64,000 nt of DNA. It comes from Salarias fasciatus (taxonomy: Eukaryota > Chordata > Actinopteri > Blenniiformes > Blenniidae). The notes under the pieces were generated by a model. That model was not told the DNA's origin, ran no database searches, and saw only the letters and a program-made list of their open reading frames with translations. The stretch covers positions 1,164,378 through 1,228,377 of the forward strand of contig NC_043755.1 in NCBI RefSeq assembly GCF_902148845.1. Reading direction: 5' to 3'. Positions 46,727-59,631 of the stretch are shown in pieces. The position numbers were made by a program, and so were the translations under genes. Every line of letters begins with the position of its first letter. Position 1 is the first letter of the stretch.

Positions 46727-49700
46727 ATGAACACTTTGAAGTGGCTTTGGGTTTTCATGTGCCTGTGCTGCAAAGGTAAGATCATTTCTGTGCAATGTAG
46801 AATCAACTGCAGTCTCTGTCGCACAGAGGAAGCTGAATCGAGCCGTTTTTGGGGGTGATGTGATGTTCAGTAAATGTGCATCTAACTTCTGCAGTGATTC
46901 AATCTCGATCCTCATGGAAAGTTCAGATGCCGTCAACAGTTCAAGGTCTGCTCGGCTCGTGCGTGGTCATCCCCTGCACGTTCGACTACCCAGATCCTGG
47001 GAGGAAGGTCACCAAGTTCACGGGGATCTGGTTTGATAACATCAGTCACGTCGTCTACCACCCGGTGGAGTCCAAGGTGGTGGAACAGTATCGGAACCGG
47101 ACCACGCTCGTGGGGGATATGAGACAAAGGGACTGCTCCGTGATGATGGATCGCCTCCGACCAAACGACCGGGGACCTTTTCACTTCAGGGTCGAGATAG
47201 GAGGTTTCAACCAGTATTCCTTCAAAGCTGACAAAGTGTCCATTTCAATGATCAGTAAGTAAGAATGACAAGAAAATTCCCACAACTGCATCAGATGAAC
47301 TGCTGTTTATTTACCAGCCTTTAACAATAATTCAGGTACTTTACAACATTGAATTACAATTAAAATATAAATAACAATACATCTGTTTAGGCAAACATAC
47401 AAAAAGTACAATGATGAAAAGTCCTAAAATGGCATCATGTATGAAAACAATCCTCATCTATGAATAACTTGAATAACTTGAATAACCTGCTCAAACCTTT
47501 ACTTCTAATAATCTAAATAAAAAAAGACATCTCGGAGACATTCATGTCACAGAAGTGTCCTTAACAGTGAAAAAAGGCAGACAGAAGCCAAAGCTTGCTC
47601 TCCGCAGGAATGTTGCTGAAAGAGTCACTCGGCTGACTCAAACTGTTGAGATCCAGGACTTGAAGTTACAAAAAAGGAAGCGATAAAATGGTCTTATTCC
47701 CATGCATTGTATTGGAACACTTTGGCTGTACAGTAACTGTTAAAATCCTTCAAAGCTCAGTATTTAAATTCTTGCATTTTCTCTGTTCCTCCTTTCTGCG
47801 TAAAAAGTTGTATTTTCTTTGAATCGCGGTTTAATCGATGCTTTCTTACATGATGTGTTTTTGATTTGTTTTTTCTTGGAAGAATTAAAATTACCGTATT
47901 TACATTGAAAGTGCTTCTGTGGAAACATCACATGATGAAACTTCTGAACTTCCTCTTTGTGTTTATAACCACAGCTAAATGCAGTTGATGGAAATCACCT
48001 GAATTAAAATAGAAAATAAACATTTCCCACATTTCAGTCTACAATCTGGCAGATTTTAATCTTTCAGCTTTCTGCTCGTCGCTCTTGTTTTCACAGGTGC
48101 TCCAAATCCAATCCGGTTCTCTGTGGCGGAGGAGGTGAAGCAGGGTCAGGCCGTGAATGCGTCCTGCTCCGTGAACCACTCCTGCCCCGCCTCGCCTCCT
48201 GACTTCACCTGGAGTCGCGGTGGAGAGACGAGGCTCCAGTCGCGGCAGCTCGGCGACGGCCAGTGGGAGGCCACGTCCACTCTGACCTTTCACCCCAGCC
48301 GCACGGATCACAGGAAGCCTCTGCAGTGCAGCGTCAGATATAAAGGAGGACAGTATCAGCAAACGTTCAGGACCCTTACAGTGGAATGTAAGAAATCTGT
48401 CAATTCAGTCATCGTATGTCGTCTTCATCAACAGGAGAAGTTTTTTTTTTTAGACATTTTACATGTACAGTTTTTTTTGAAAATGTAGAAATTTGACTTA
48501 TTTACAATTGCTTTTTTTCTTATTTGTACTTACTTCCACATCACCATTCCATCACACTCATGATGAAAAAGAACTGCATATAGCGCCTGAACTACAATGT
48601 GTTTGACGTCCCTGATTTAGAAGCTATTTAACTCCCTCAGTATTTCCATCTCTGTGAAGCGTGTTCAGTCACTGTCATGAGACTCACCGTCACTGGTCGC
48701 TCAGCCGCTGTGGAAACACTGTCATTTCTGTCAGTTAAACAGCACAAGTGTGTGTTCTGTCATGAAGAACAGTGAACTGTTTCCTTTGAAAGTTTAATTA
48801 ACTCATCCTGACAAAGTAATCTTTAGTCAATCAATCAGTCAACCTGCTTCAATATTTATTGTTTCTGCATAACTTTAATTCTTTTTTGTTTATTAGTCTA
48901 TTGGTTGGTCAGAAAGTACACTCTACTTCAGTAAAAAAAAAAAATAAATAAATAGTAAAAAAGTGCTGTTTCTGAAATGTAAAATTAAATATTAATGGAT
49001 TTGTTTTCAGTGCATGATGGAGGTGAGGTAGAGGAGTCTTCCTGCATCAGTCATAATGTTTTGGCTTGTAAAACAGTTTGCATCTTTGAGTCTTGACTTT
49101 TTTTATTTGGGAAAAATGGTTAAACTATTGATCATAAAGAGGCAGGAAATAAAATCCAGTTTAGAATGACTAAAACATGTGATCAGGTATTATAAAGTTG
49201 CTTTGAAAGCATCAGACTGAGTTTTCATGTTACTGGAGCTTTTCTTTGTATTTTAAAGAGCAGATGTGACTCTACATACTTTCTCCGCCTTGGATTTTCC
49301 TTCTAGATATTTGTTTGTAAATGCTGTGTGAAATCCCCTGAACAGTGGAGAACTCTGACGGCCTGATGTTTGCACACAGACGCTCCTGTGAACGTGAAGG
49401 TTGAGTACCGGCCGGAGGTGAAGGAGGGGGAAACGGTGCATCTGAGCTGCTCCGGCGACGCCCATCCCTCTGTCAGCAGCTACGAGTGGCACAATGGAAC
49501 CGGAGCCCAGATCCACAGAGGGAGGACCTACACGCTGCCGCACGTGTCTCGACACACTGGGGGATCCCTGTACTGTCTGGCCATCAATGAAATCGGGCGA
49601 ACCAGATCGAGCAACGTGCAGCTCGACGTGCTCTGTACGTGAAACCATTCATGTTCCAGACTCAAACGTGTGAAATATCCTCTCACTCCATTCCTCTGTG

Positions 49701-51788
49701 CCTACAGATGCCCCTGAGATTAAGGCGGCCTCCTCCTGCTCCTCAGAAGGCCGAGCGGTGAAGTGTGTGTGCATCGTGGAGTCCAGCCCTCGCAGCACGG
49801 TCCACTTCGTCCTGGCTGACAGAGTCCTGCAGAGCACCAAGGTGGAGACGCACGGCTCTCTCACCCTCTGGACTCTGCAGGCCGACACCGGCTCCTCCAA
49901 GTTCGTGCACTGCTTGGCGAGCAACTCTCAGGGAAACACCAACCTCACGCTCTCGTTACCTGCTAACAGTATGGACGTCCGTTATCAGTGTCTCCCGTTC
50001 TGACTGTAAAACAACAAATTCAAACTATCCGCTCGACGTCTTCTCCCACAGGTAAGATGCAGACCATCTTTGTCGCCACTGGAGCTGCTGTGATCCTTTT
50101 GGTGATACTTTTAGTCGCAGTGGGAGTAGTTAAGATATGGTAAGACAGTAAAACATTTTATATCACCTATTGTCTGTGAAATGTTGGAAATACAAACAGA
50201 GCAACGTGGATGTAGAGCAGCAGTTTATCTGATTAGAAAAGCTTTTTAAACAGTTGAACAATACGTCCATGGGCCACTAGAGGGAGCTCCATTCAATGTG
50301 GTTAAACTATGGTGTCAAACATAAGGCCTGTGGGCCAAAATGAGCTTGCAAGAGTTTCCTGCCAAACCACCGAGCAAATTGATGAAAATTAAAAGAAAAC
50401 GCTGATCTGAGCTGAGATATCAGTGAAGCTCCTGCGCTGCGAACAAACTAGCCTCAAAGCCATGCTGTCAGGGCGAGTTTATAAAAACATAATGCAACAG
50501 CGAAAGGGGACATTTTTAGACATTTCGCTTTACTGTGCATCAGGAGGTTTCATTTAAACTGGCTTCATGTTCAGATTTTAGTCATTTTTAGTCATATATA
50601 TTTGTTTTTTTGAAGATGTCCTAATTCTCATCCCCTATACTCTACGTCATGAAAGAGAAAAACGTTAACATTTACGTTTATGGTCTTTTTGTTAGTTTAG
50701 CCACAAATCTCCTCAGACCCTTAATTTGTAAAACTAATATACTTTAACAGGTTCTGAGCCAAAAAACTGAAATTCAACACTTTTTTAAAATATCTTATAA
50801 TTATTGCATAAATATTTTCTTGAAACTGCTGAATTTTTGGGCTACTTCAAGTAAACGTGACGACATGTAACATATACTACATGATAAGCTTTGAATTTCA
50901 TTCAACCTGAAGGTAAATTTCTTAAGTCTATACAATCAGGTAAATGCAGCACGTAGAGGAAGGATGGAAACGTTTAAATGTTAAAATTGACTTTATATTG
51001 ACATTGTAGCAATTTTCCAGAGTAATTGTTAGGTTTCGCGAACAACAATAACCATATATAGTCACTTTAAAGTTAAAAGTTATAATGAAACTACTTTACT
51101 GGTTCGGGCCATTCCAGAACAGACTTTAAATTGTGAAGACAATTCAAGATGTAACAGTGTAACTGCGCAGACTGAGAATAAGGACTGACATTTATTTTTA
51201 TTTTATTTTTCTTTATTCACTTATTTCATAGCTGATTGTCCTCCTCAGGAGAAAACATTGTAAATAAACGACGAATATCATGAAGACTACATTCATGTAC
51301 ATGAAAATCTTTTGTTGGTATTTTTTACGGGCAGTTTTTGTGAAATTAAAGCACAGTTTCAGGAGCTGCAAAGAAAAACAAATCACCAACAACTGTCGAT
51401 CTTTCTGTCAGCAGAGGGACGCGGAGAGAAACGCCTTCTGACATGAGCATGCTGGGTGCAGAAAAAGCCGTGGCCCTCCCTGAATATGTCCCGACGAAAA
51501 GGTCCAGTGATGCAAATCAGTCTTTAAAAAGATGAAGAAGATGTTTCCTTCAAAAGACAAAATAAATCGAAGGCCAAGAAAAGACTGTAAATATGTTCCT
51601 TCTTTTTGCAGAAAGGAGCTCTATGATGAAATACAAGGCCCAGGGATTTATACCAATGATCATATTTATGGCAACGTAGAGGTAAGTGAGGTTTTCCTGA
51701 TGTGGTAATCGGTGAGTTTACATCAAATTGAGTGTTTTTTTTTTTTTTCTTTTTCTTCCAGGTTGACGCAATATATGCCAATGTGTAA
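46727..51788 (+). CDS. Four-Ig Siglec-like receptor
   Basis: Nine exons join in frame: 46727-46775 (signal), 46895-47254 (V), 48097-48387, 49380-49634 and 49708-49968 (three C2), 50052-50139 (TM), and 51412-51501, 51612-51681, 51762-51788 (tail), 496 residues. V (17-136) has GSCVVIPC, RDCSVMM and GPFHFRVE, with the sialic-acid Arg at about residue 115. C2-1 has the partner NHSCPASPP. C2-2 and C2-3 begin YAP, as in CD22/MAG-type Siglec domains. The TM is about residues 410-432. The tail has PEYVPTKR, LYDEI, IYTN, IYGNV and AIYANV, that is three YxN motifs. The exon at 51412-51501 is required, because joining TM directly to 51612 makes a stop. It is probably an intact sialic-acid-binding receptor of the CD22/MAG branch; the exact orthologue is unknown. 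Confidence 0.85.
50311..50600 (+). repeat. Dispersed repeat, copy 2
   Basis: Starts GGTGTCAAACATAAGGCC and contains GCTGTCAGGGCGAGTTTATA and ACATTTCGCTTTACTGTGCAT. It is inside the intron after the TM exon of the four-Ig receptor. The ends are approximate. Confidence 0.65.
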
Positions 51789-51837
51789 CACAGGCCGAGG
51801 AAGAGCATTCGGGAAGCCACACACACATTCTGTGTTT

Positions 51838-51902
<65 letters not shown>

Positions 51903-53375
51903 GTGTTTTGCACATGAAAACAAAAATCTGTTAAAATCTGTTTTGTTTCATTGGTAAAGGTGGTTTTTATGTCACAAGGGAACTTGATGCACTCAGAGTT
52001 ATTGTCTCTTATCCAAAAGATCTTTTTTTTTTTTTTACAGTGTTTTACAGCAGACCTTGAACGGTTGCTTGGTTTTAGGTAAATGTATCTGCACCATGAA
52101 ATATTGTATTTCTATTAAAAATGAAGATGTTTTTTTTTTGCAAGATAGTTGTTTTTTTTTAAGTGTGACTTTAAACTGACAGGAAGACAAAAGGGGAAGC
52201 TGGAAACCACCATGTGTGATAGATAAGAATCCTTAAACTACTGCACATTTCACAAACAAAAACACCAAAAACATCCTCAAACGTCTGAATAAACTCCTTC
52301 ACATCTAAACCTCTGTAACACCCCATGACAGTAAATGTTAACTCAGTGCACCAACTGGACAACGATAACATGCGTCAAAAGCAACACTACCCAGCTGAAC
52401 AGACGCTGAAATATGTCAGTGTGAGAAAAATATCCTTAAATATGACTGAAACAAATATCGCTTGATTAAATACATTTTAAACATATTTTTACACAATTAT
52501 GCTGTTAATATTTTCATTGGTAATAAAATATTGGAATCATCATTACAGTCAGAGAATCACATTACAGACCATCACTGGAGTCTACAAGATGACTGATCAT
52601 ATCAAAGTACTCCTTCCTATCTTCAAACCAGCAGCCAATCATTGGTATGAATTTGTAAAATAACTCATTTCTGGCTTCAGTTGAAGGATCATTATTTCAG
52701 GCGCTGGGTTTGGGTCGTGTCTAAAGAAACGTGGAGTTTATTGCCTGTTTCCCTCCTGCAGATCTCACGGTGCAGGTTAAAGGAAGTCTGAAGTCTCGGG
52801 TCACATGGGCGAAGGTCAGGGTCGACAGAGTCTCCCACTGCCATCCAATCAGCTTCTTCTTTAGTGGTATATCATGCATGTTGTGGTCTCCTTCCCTTTG
52901 TGTTTCTGTGTTGTGGGCGGAGCTGTAACGAATTATTCACACCTGAGCTGAGCTGCACAGCTGTGAGTCGTCTTCGTCACCTCCTCCATAAAGACTCCAG
53001 ATCATTCCCAGATTGTCTGTTTAGCCGATGTAGTGCACAGCTTCTCTGGTTCAGACTCAAGAGATGAACTTGTAAATCTTGTGCTCCCATGTCTTTGTCA
53101 GGTCCTGAGTAACTGCACCATATCTGTTTTGTTGTTTGCTTGTTTGAATGAGACAAAGAAAGGTGTAAAAAAAATCAGTGTACTCTGATCTGTGATCTGT
53201 CACTTTAACAACGCGCTGATACCTCAAAGGTGAAGGAGTCTGTTTTCCTCAGCAAAATCTCCTTTATCAATCTCCTTTGTTTGGCTGGAACCCGTGTGTG
53301 TGTGTGTGTGTGTGTGTGAGTCCCAAAATCAGAAGTGCAAAGAGAATCAATGAGCAATTACATTCACATTTCTGC
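51789..53375. other. Four-Ig receptor 3' UTR and intergenic DNA
   Basis: AATAAA on the plus strand at 52522-52527 is a candidate end of the four-Ig transcript. A GT repeat lies at about 53297-53318. No supported exon. The next gene is convergent. Confidence 0.55.
51840..51907. repeat. TA/TG microsatellite
   Basis: About 22 AT units followed by GT units, in the 3' UTR of the four-Ig receptor. Confidence 0.95.
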
Positions 53376-53426
53376 TTTATTAAATTGTTCATCAGACTAA
53401 AAGCAATACATTGTGGACATCAGGGG

Positions 53427-53830
53427 GGTCAAACATAAGGTTCATGGGCAAAATTTGGCCCACAACAGTCTCAAATCTGGCCCGCCAAACCATCAAATAA
53501 ATTGTACAAATTTCAAAGAAAAGATAGATTTTTCTTTTTAATTTCGCAAGAGTAACGTACACAATGCAGCACTGAGAATCAGTGATGCTACCATGAAAGA
53601 TAGCCACTTCACTGCAAACGAGCACGACAGTTTCAAAGCCCTGCTGTCACGGCGAGTTTATGAAAACATGATTAATGAAACAGCTGTAGGAAAGGTTCTT
53701 GGCATTTCATTATATCTATCATGAAAATTAGCTTTCTATTGCGACTGTGGGAGGCTTTGGTGGTAATTGTTTGGTTTTGTAACAACAGATATTTTCATCA
53801 CATATACTCTGCGCTGAGTTTAAATTTATA
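53427..53830 (+). repeat. Dispersed repeat, copy 3
   Basis: Starts GGGTCAAACATAAGGTTC and contains GCTGTCACGGCGAGTTTATG. It lies just downstream of the single-V receptor stop and may form part of its 3' UTR; the minus-strand AATAAA at 53376-53381 lies beyond it. Confidence 0.65.
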
Positions 53831-53938
53831 AGTTATCGAAAGTGTCAAAATGTGTTTCCCCTGGTGTCAAACGGTGAAACAAAACCATGACTTCAAGTGT
53901 GAAAGGTTTTCATGTTTTTTTTTTTTGTTTTTTAATGA

Positions 53939-55495
53939 CTATTTTGAATAGTCTACATTTCCATAAACATGGTCATTGTGATCTGTGTCTTGCTGCATTT
54001 CAGTAGTTGGGGCCTGTAAATACAAAACACGCTCAAGTTAGTTTCTACTATTTTGCTACAGACTTTATGGGACGATACCAAATACTGGAAACACCAGAAT
54101 TCAAAGAAGCATTCGTTTTGTACCTGGAGATTGATGTAAACGGGTTCATCGATGACTTTTTGTTCAGTCAGCGTCTGTTCGACGTTCATGCCAGATGACT
54201 TCCTGAAATAAGACGGAAACAAACAAACCGGTTTGGATTCTACTTCAATAAACATCAAGGTGAGACGATGTCTTGGGAAAAAAAAAAAAAATCTCAAACT
54301 GAAAAACAAACCTTTGGGTTGTGTCTGACGAGGTTCTGCTGAAGTTTGCATAATACTTAGACTCCTCTCTGGTGAAAGCCTGAGACCTGTGAGGATTGAT
54401 GATTCATGTTATTCTCAAGTTTTAATTCAAAATGACTTACTTCTAGAATAATGAGTTGTTACCTTTTGCATTTCACGGTGAATAAAATGACAGCAACTAT
54501 AAGAATGACCACAATAACTGGTATGAAAGTGGCCATATACATTATTTTGGAGTCCTGTGGAGGCTCCCCAGTCGCAGCAGCTGTGAGGAAAAACGTGACG
54601 TTTTCAGTGAATCAAAAAGAATACCGTCATTTCAGACAGTCTGAACGTGAGACCTTACCTTCACTGGATTCAGTTGGGAGAAATTCTGGACCTGTTGGAT
54701 CTGTGGGAGAGGAACACTTGGTTGGTTTCTCTGTGAACACGTACTCGGCGGTAGTCTTTGGAAATAAACACAGTGTGATGGTAAAGAATAAAATGAAGGA
54801 ATCAAGGCTTACATCTTGTGTCCACTGCTGTATTACCTGGAAGACATACATCGAGCACTGATTAGTTTGCTCCACATGTTTGTGTGTATCGAATCATAAT
54901 AAAAAAGTTTTAGAGAAATCGTTACCAGTTACTGAAATGGAGACGGGGCTGCTGAAGAAACTGTAGTTTTCATTCCTGACGGAAATTCTTAAGTAGATCA
55001 TCGGCTCATTTTTACTGACATTCTGAATCTTGAGCGAGCAGTTCCCTTGGTTCTGATCTCCGGTGAGCTCCGTCTTTCCTTTGTAATCGTCGTGCACACA
55101 TGTGCTGTTGGGGTGATAAACGAACGCCCTTTTGTCGTTGTCACTCTCACTGCAGATGCTTGTCCCGCGCTTTTTCCAGTAAACCTGAACATCGCTGGAG
55201 CGGTACCTCTCTGGGTAGGAAAACGAGCACTGTACGGTGATGGTTGAACCTGACGGTCCTTCAATACTGGGTTTGACATCAATAATCCATTCTGGATCTG
55301 CGGTCAGAACCAAATCACACCAGGAAATCTGAGTATTTGAAATTACAGTTACATTTTGGACAAATACACCATCTCAACAAGCCACTCACCTTTTGAGTTC
55401 TGATCCTTTGAGACTACAATCAAAATGAGGCTAAAATAAATCAACAGTGGCAGCTGCATCGAATCCAACTCTTCCAGAGTCAAACTATCCAACAT
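53939..55495 (-). CDS. Single-V Siglec/PILR-like receptor with YxN tail
   Basis: Seven exons join in frame: 55495-55390 (signal), 55297-54926 (V), 54730-54659 (stalk), 54580-54463 (TM), 54386-54312, 54202-54124 and 53992-53939. They give 291 residues, or 279 from the second Met (55459), which gives a more normal signal peptide (MQLPLLIYFSLILIVV). V has VQCSFSY and GNCSLKI (the Siglec B-E pair), an additional Cys pair (TSIC, NSTC), and MIYLRISV with Arg at about residue 139. The extra Cys used by Siglecs to bond to a second Ig domain is absent, as expected since no second Ig follows. A Pro/Ser/Thr stalk and TM come next. The tail carries YYANF, VYINL and VYGNV. PILR in mammals has this same single-V layout; orthology is not claimed. 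Confidence 0.85.
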
Positions 55496-55499
55496 TTAC

Positions 55500-56750
55500 T
55501 GAATGAAGCACCGACGGTGAGAGAGACCCGGAGAAACCTACGGCGCTTTGGAGTTTGTTAGATTTTGACACTGATGCAAAATTTGTGTTGAGGGTGTTTC
55601 CTGTTGCATTGTCATGTTGAACTGAAAAAAAAAAGAAAAAAGAGGAAGCTGGTTCAGAAATGTGAACTTTCACCACCTTAAAGTCATTTCAGAATTTTAG
55701 GCCAATTTTCTTTTGTTCTTACCTCACTGTCACCCTTAATGCCTCTGGATTTTGACATGAAATACACTCTAGTTTCTGACAGCATTACCTGAAAATAAAG
55801 AATTTTCCACACATCTGATCCCCGCTGACACTTGTCCGACTGCTTTTCTAAACCGCCGATGACAGAATGAACCAGAGAATGAGGAATTCTATATGTGACT
55901 TATGAGCTAATAGCACTAATATAGGCAAGCACACCTTTATGTACTCTGCACCCGCTGCCTGGAAGTCACTCCAAAAAACTTCAAACCTGAAGGAATTAGT
56001 CTCTCTTAGAACATTCAAAAGCTTGTTTGGAAACTGGACGTTCTTGTCCCTGCTTTACATGATAGCTCCAAAATTTTGGACGTTTTTTATCTGATCCGTC
56101 TGTATTTGTTATTGTCTTGACTGATTTGCATTTTATGTGACCTCTACTCTGTGTGTTCTCAGACTTGAAACAATGTTTTAAGCTGCGGTCTTGGTCAGGA
56201 AAAAGAGATCATTGTGTCTCAACGGACTGACTGGTTGAAACAAGGCTATAAAATAAACAAAACTAGAAATTGGCACTCAGAGAGCGCAGACCTCCGCCAC
56301 AGCTCAAATCAGTCACCAACAACCGTAAGAACACCATATATAATCCCACATCGGAGCAGAGCGCTGCGGTGCCTCTCTCTGTCGCCCTCTCTCCCTGTGT
56401 GTGTGTTTATCTGAAAAGGAAAACCGAAAAGCAACATCATTTATGTTATTTTACTTCATGTTAATTGGAAAATTGACCGGATTCTGTCGTATTTTCCGTT
56501 CCCGACTTCCTGTGTGGTGCGATCTGCTCTGTCCAGCTTTACAACAGGCAGTGCACGGCGCGCAGCTCGTGGAGAAAATAGAGAGGAGCAGAGCGGCCGC
56601 GGTCCACGGCGCGAGCCGCTACGGACGCTGCAGTCCCCCGTGCCTCCTGTATGAACCGGTGCTTCCCACTTCTGCGTCGGAGGCTGTGCGTCCTGTGTGA
56701 ACCAGGCGTTTGTCGCCCCCTGTCGGCGGGCCTGCCCAACCATGTGAAAG
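55500..56750. other. Intergenic DNA upstream of the single-V receptor
   Basis: AT-rich up to about 56250. Then a CpG-rich patch at 56540-56700 precedes a retroposon-like tail. Open frames in the patch have no splice support. Confidence 0.5.
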
Positions 56751-56754
56751 ACTC

Positions 56755-56995
56755 CCTATCTCTCAATGATAAAGAATCCTTTAAAAAATTCCTGGATCCA
56801 GACAGTGATCCGGATCATCACCTAAATTTAATCAATTCTAAGTTAGCCCAAGACCCACCTTTCCACAAAGTTTCATTGCAATCCGTCAATTACTTTTTCC
56901 GGGATCTTGCTAACAAACCAACCAACCAACCAACAAACCAACAAACCAACAAACCGACATGATTACATAACCTCCTGGCAGAGGTAAAAATAGTA
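56755..56995 (+). mobile_element. Retroposon 3' tail (LINE/SINE type)
   Basis: Contains a stretch recurring widely in fish genomes (CAGTGATCCGGATCATCACC, then AAGTTTCATTGCAATCCGTC), an AACAAACCAACC tandem, and an end reading CATAACCTCCTGGCAGAGGT. It probably belongs to an RTE-type LINE or its SINE partner. The CpG-rich DNA upstream may be part of the same element. Confidence 0.55.
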
Positions 56996-57030
56996 AAAGT
57001 TGGTGATTGAGTAAATGCCTGCCACTTACG

Positions 57031-57548
57031 TTAAAGGTGCCTTAAGGAGTTTGCACGGTTTATGTGAAACAGCGCCCCCTGCAGGCCTTGGGCGTAATGC
57101 AGCTTAGTGAAAAACTCGTCCCTGCGGCTTGCGTGCATGGAAGAGGGGAACTCCGTCTTCGCTCGTTTAGTAGCTCTCGAGTAAAATGTAAGTTTCTTTT
57201 ACCTGGTGGAGTCTGTGCTGGAGCTGTGGCAGTGCTAGAAGCCAGTCTTTTCTTACTTTCTGGAATATCCTGCTCAGTTGTTGCTCACTAAGCATTTGGC
57301 GGAGTAATGGCGGACAAAATGAAACCTATCCAGCCTGAACGCGCATTACATCATTCCTTTCAAATTCTCCCCGAAAAAATGCTGGTGCTGGACCGGCACT
57401 GCAACTTTCAAGTGACAATTTAGCGCTGTTAGAGGTACTTGTAATGAATATGTCAGGGCACATTGTACACATCATTAAAAATGTGTAACATATTTATGGT
57501 GGAAAATAAGTATTTTTAAGGTTGAACAACTCCTTAATGCACCTTTAA
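57031..57548. mobile_element. MITE with TTAA-ended inverted repeats
   Basis: The ends are TTAAAGGTGCCTTAAGGAGT and ACTCCTTAATGCACCTTTAA. The interior contains GCGCCCCCTGCAG and no transposase. Confidence 0.85.
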
Positions 57549-57680
57549 ACATTGGAGTACTACTGGGGTACTACTAGTTTGATCAATGTATACATTTGTG
57601 TTAATAAAGCTTTATTAACAAATTATTCTAATTAAAGTTATTTTAACAATCAGATTTGCCAGTTCTTGTTGGTGGATGAG

Positions 57681-57684
<4 letters not shown>

Positions 57685-57764
<80 letters not shown>
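57685..57764. repeat. Long GT microsatellite
   Basis: About 40 GT units, uninterrupted. Confidence 0.95.
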
Positions 57765-57766
<2 letters not shown>

Positions 57767-58743
57767 TCAATTTTGTGTGGAAGGTGGAGAGACCTATATT
57801 TTGCAACTTTCAGGGTGAGTGTGTCATAATTTCAGTGAATTCTTTTTCAAAAAAAGGAAATGAAAACTTCCTTTTGCTGCCAATTGTGTGTCTTTTCCAC
57901 TTCAATTAATCTGATAATACTGTGCTCACAGATACTTATGAACTTCACATGCAGAACTACGGTATATTGCTAGAAAACATTAATGTCAGGCCAGTACAGG
58001 CTGTTTTTCCACTGAAGTTGCACTCAGGAGTGTTTTCTCACACACTCCACAATTCTCTCTCTCGTGGACGTACACTCTTGTTTAATGACATCAAAAGGAG
58101 GCCAGAGAAAAAGGAAACATTTAATTCAATGACGTATTCCCATATATATGTTCCCATGCATGTAAGTTAAGCAGAAGTAATGACTGATAATGATTAAGTT
58201 CTAAATCCTTAGTAGAACTGATGTTAATTGATTTGTTTTCAAGTAAACAGTTATTACATAGTAAATGCAATGATGATGTTCTGATTTCAAACCACGGTGA
58301 TGATAAATGGGAGAGTGTCACAGGAATTAATAAGAAGTGCTGGAGGTTCAGGTATTGGCCCATGCTGTGAAGGGATTTGCAACAGTAGTTGAGACATCAA
58401 CCTCTTATTAGAAATGAGAAAAGGAAGTTCAGAAGTGACTTAAACTCCACTGCTTAGTATCAGACAATTCATGTGAGAGTCAGATGGGTGAATCTCGCAG
58501 ATCTTCATCCATCCATCCATCCGTCTGCTGTACTCTTTAATCCTGTTCAGGTTCACAGCCACTGGAGCCAAAATGCAGGGCACGTCCATCACTGGCCAAC
58601 CACAGAAAGATGAAGTCATCAGAAACACAACCATTCACCATTATTCACCTCAGTCCACACACACAATCATAAAATCTGACCTTAAAAAGTAGCTGTGTAA
58701 TTTTCTCCCAGTCCGTCCCGACCACACCTCCACAGTCCAGAGC

Positions 58744-59110
58744 AGGGGTGTCAAACATAAGGCTCGTGGGCCAAAACCAGCCGGCTGCAGCCTCCAGTCC
58801 AGCCTGCCAACCCACCATGAAAAATGAAAAAAAAGAAAACATTGATTATTTTTGCACAAATTTCCAAAGAGTAGTAAACTCAACACAACAGTGAGACCCG
58901 AACTGAGATATCAGGGAAATCTGGCTTCATCATGGTTATCAAACTAACCTCCGAACCATGCTGTCAGGGTGAGTTTGTAAATATATGCATCATTTCACTG
59001 TATTCTTCTGCCAGAATGTATCATGGCTTTATTTTGAGATTGTTGACTTTTTACATAGCAATTATTTGGTTTTGTGAAAATGTGTCAATTTTCATCACAC
59101 ATACTCTGCA
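58744..59110 (+). repeat. Dispersed repeat, copy 4
   Basis: Starts GGGTGTCAAACATAAGGCTC and contains GCTGTCAGGGTGAGTTTGTA and CATTTCACTGTATTCTTCTG. Another piece with GGCCCGCGGGCC lies near 60170. Confidence 0.65.
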
Positions 59111-59631
59111 CCACCACAACAAAACCCTTTACAGATTTTACAGATTTACACATTTTACAGATTTTTACGGCAGTATTTTACTGGACCAGCATGGTGAAGA
59201 TGAAACTGGGCTGCTTGTGGCTTCTGAACTAAAATGTGTTGCCACAGAAACCTGTGCACAGGTTTTTCTCTACAAGCGGCGTGAGATGTGTTGTTGTAGT
59301 TGTTGAGTTGAACCACCAGGTGGAGTGGTGGAGCGCGCCGTGCTGAACTTTGCACAGGAGTCCTGACTCCACCTGGAGGAATGTGGGCCGGACGGATCTG
59401 AAAGGTGCAGTCATATGACTTTCAGGCGGCTCAGTGATCGCCAACAGCGCTGGAAACGCTTCCCGAAAAACTAATTTGTGATCCATGACCGATTTGGCTC
59501 CGCTGGAAGAACTCGGTGTGTGTTTATTCCAGCCGCAGCGCGCAGAGGGACATGGAGACCAGGAGCACGGTGGCAGTCTGCTGCGTGGCGTCGTTCTGAA
59601 CCGGGGAGCGTGGTGAATCCTGCAGCTGTGC

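Noticed and set aside
53939-54202. VYINL and VYGNV as canonical ITIMs
   Set aside because: The residue two before Tyr is Pro or His, not Ile, Val, Leu or Ser; YxN is the better description.
56401-56766. Frames in the CpG-rich patch as a coding exon
   Set aside because: Next to a retroposon tail, with no splice partners and no domain; more likely part of the element.
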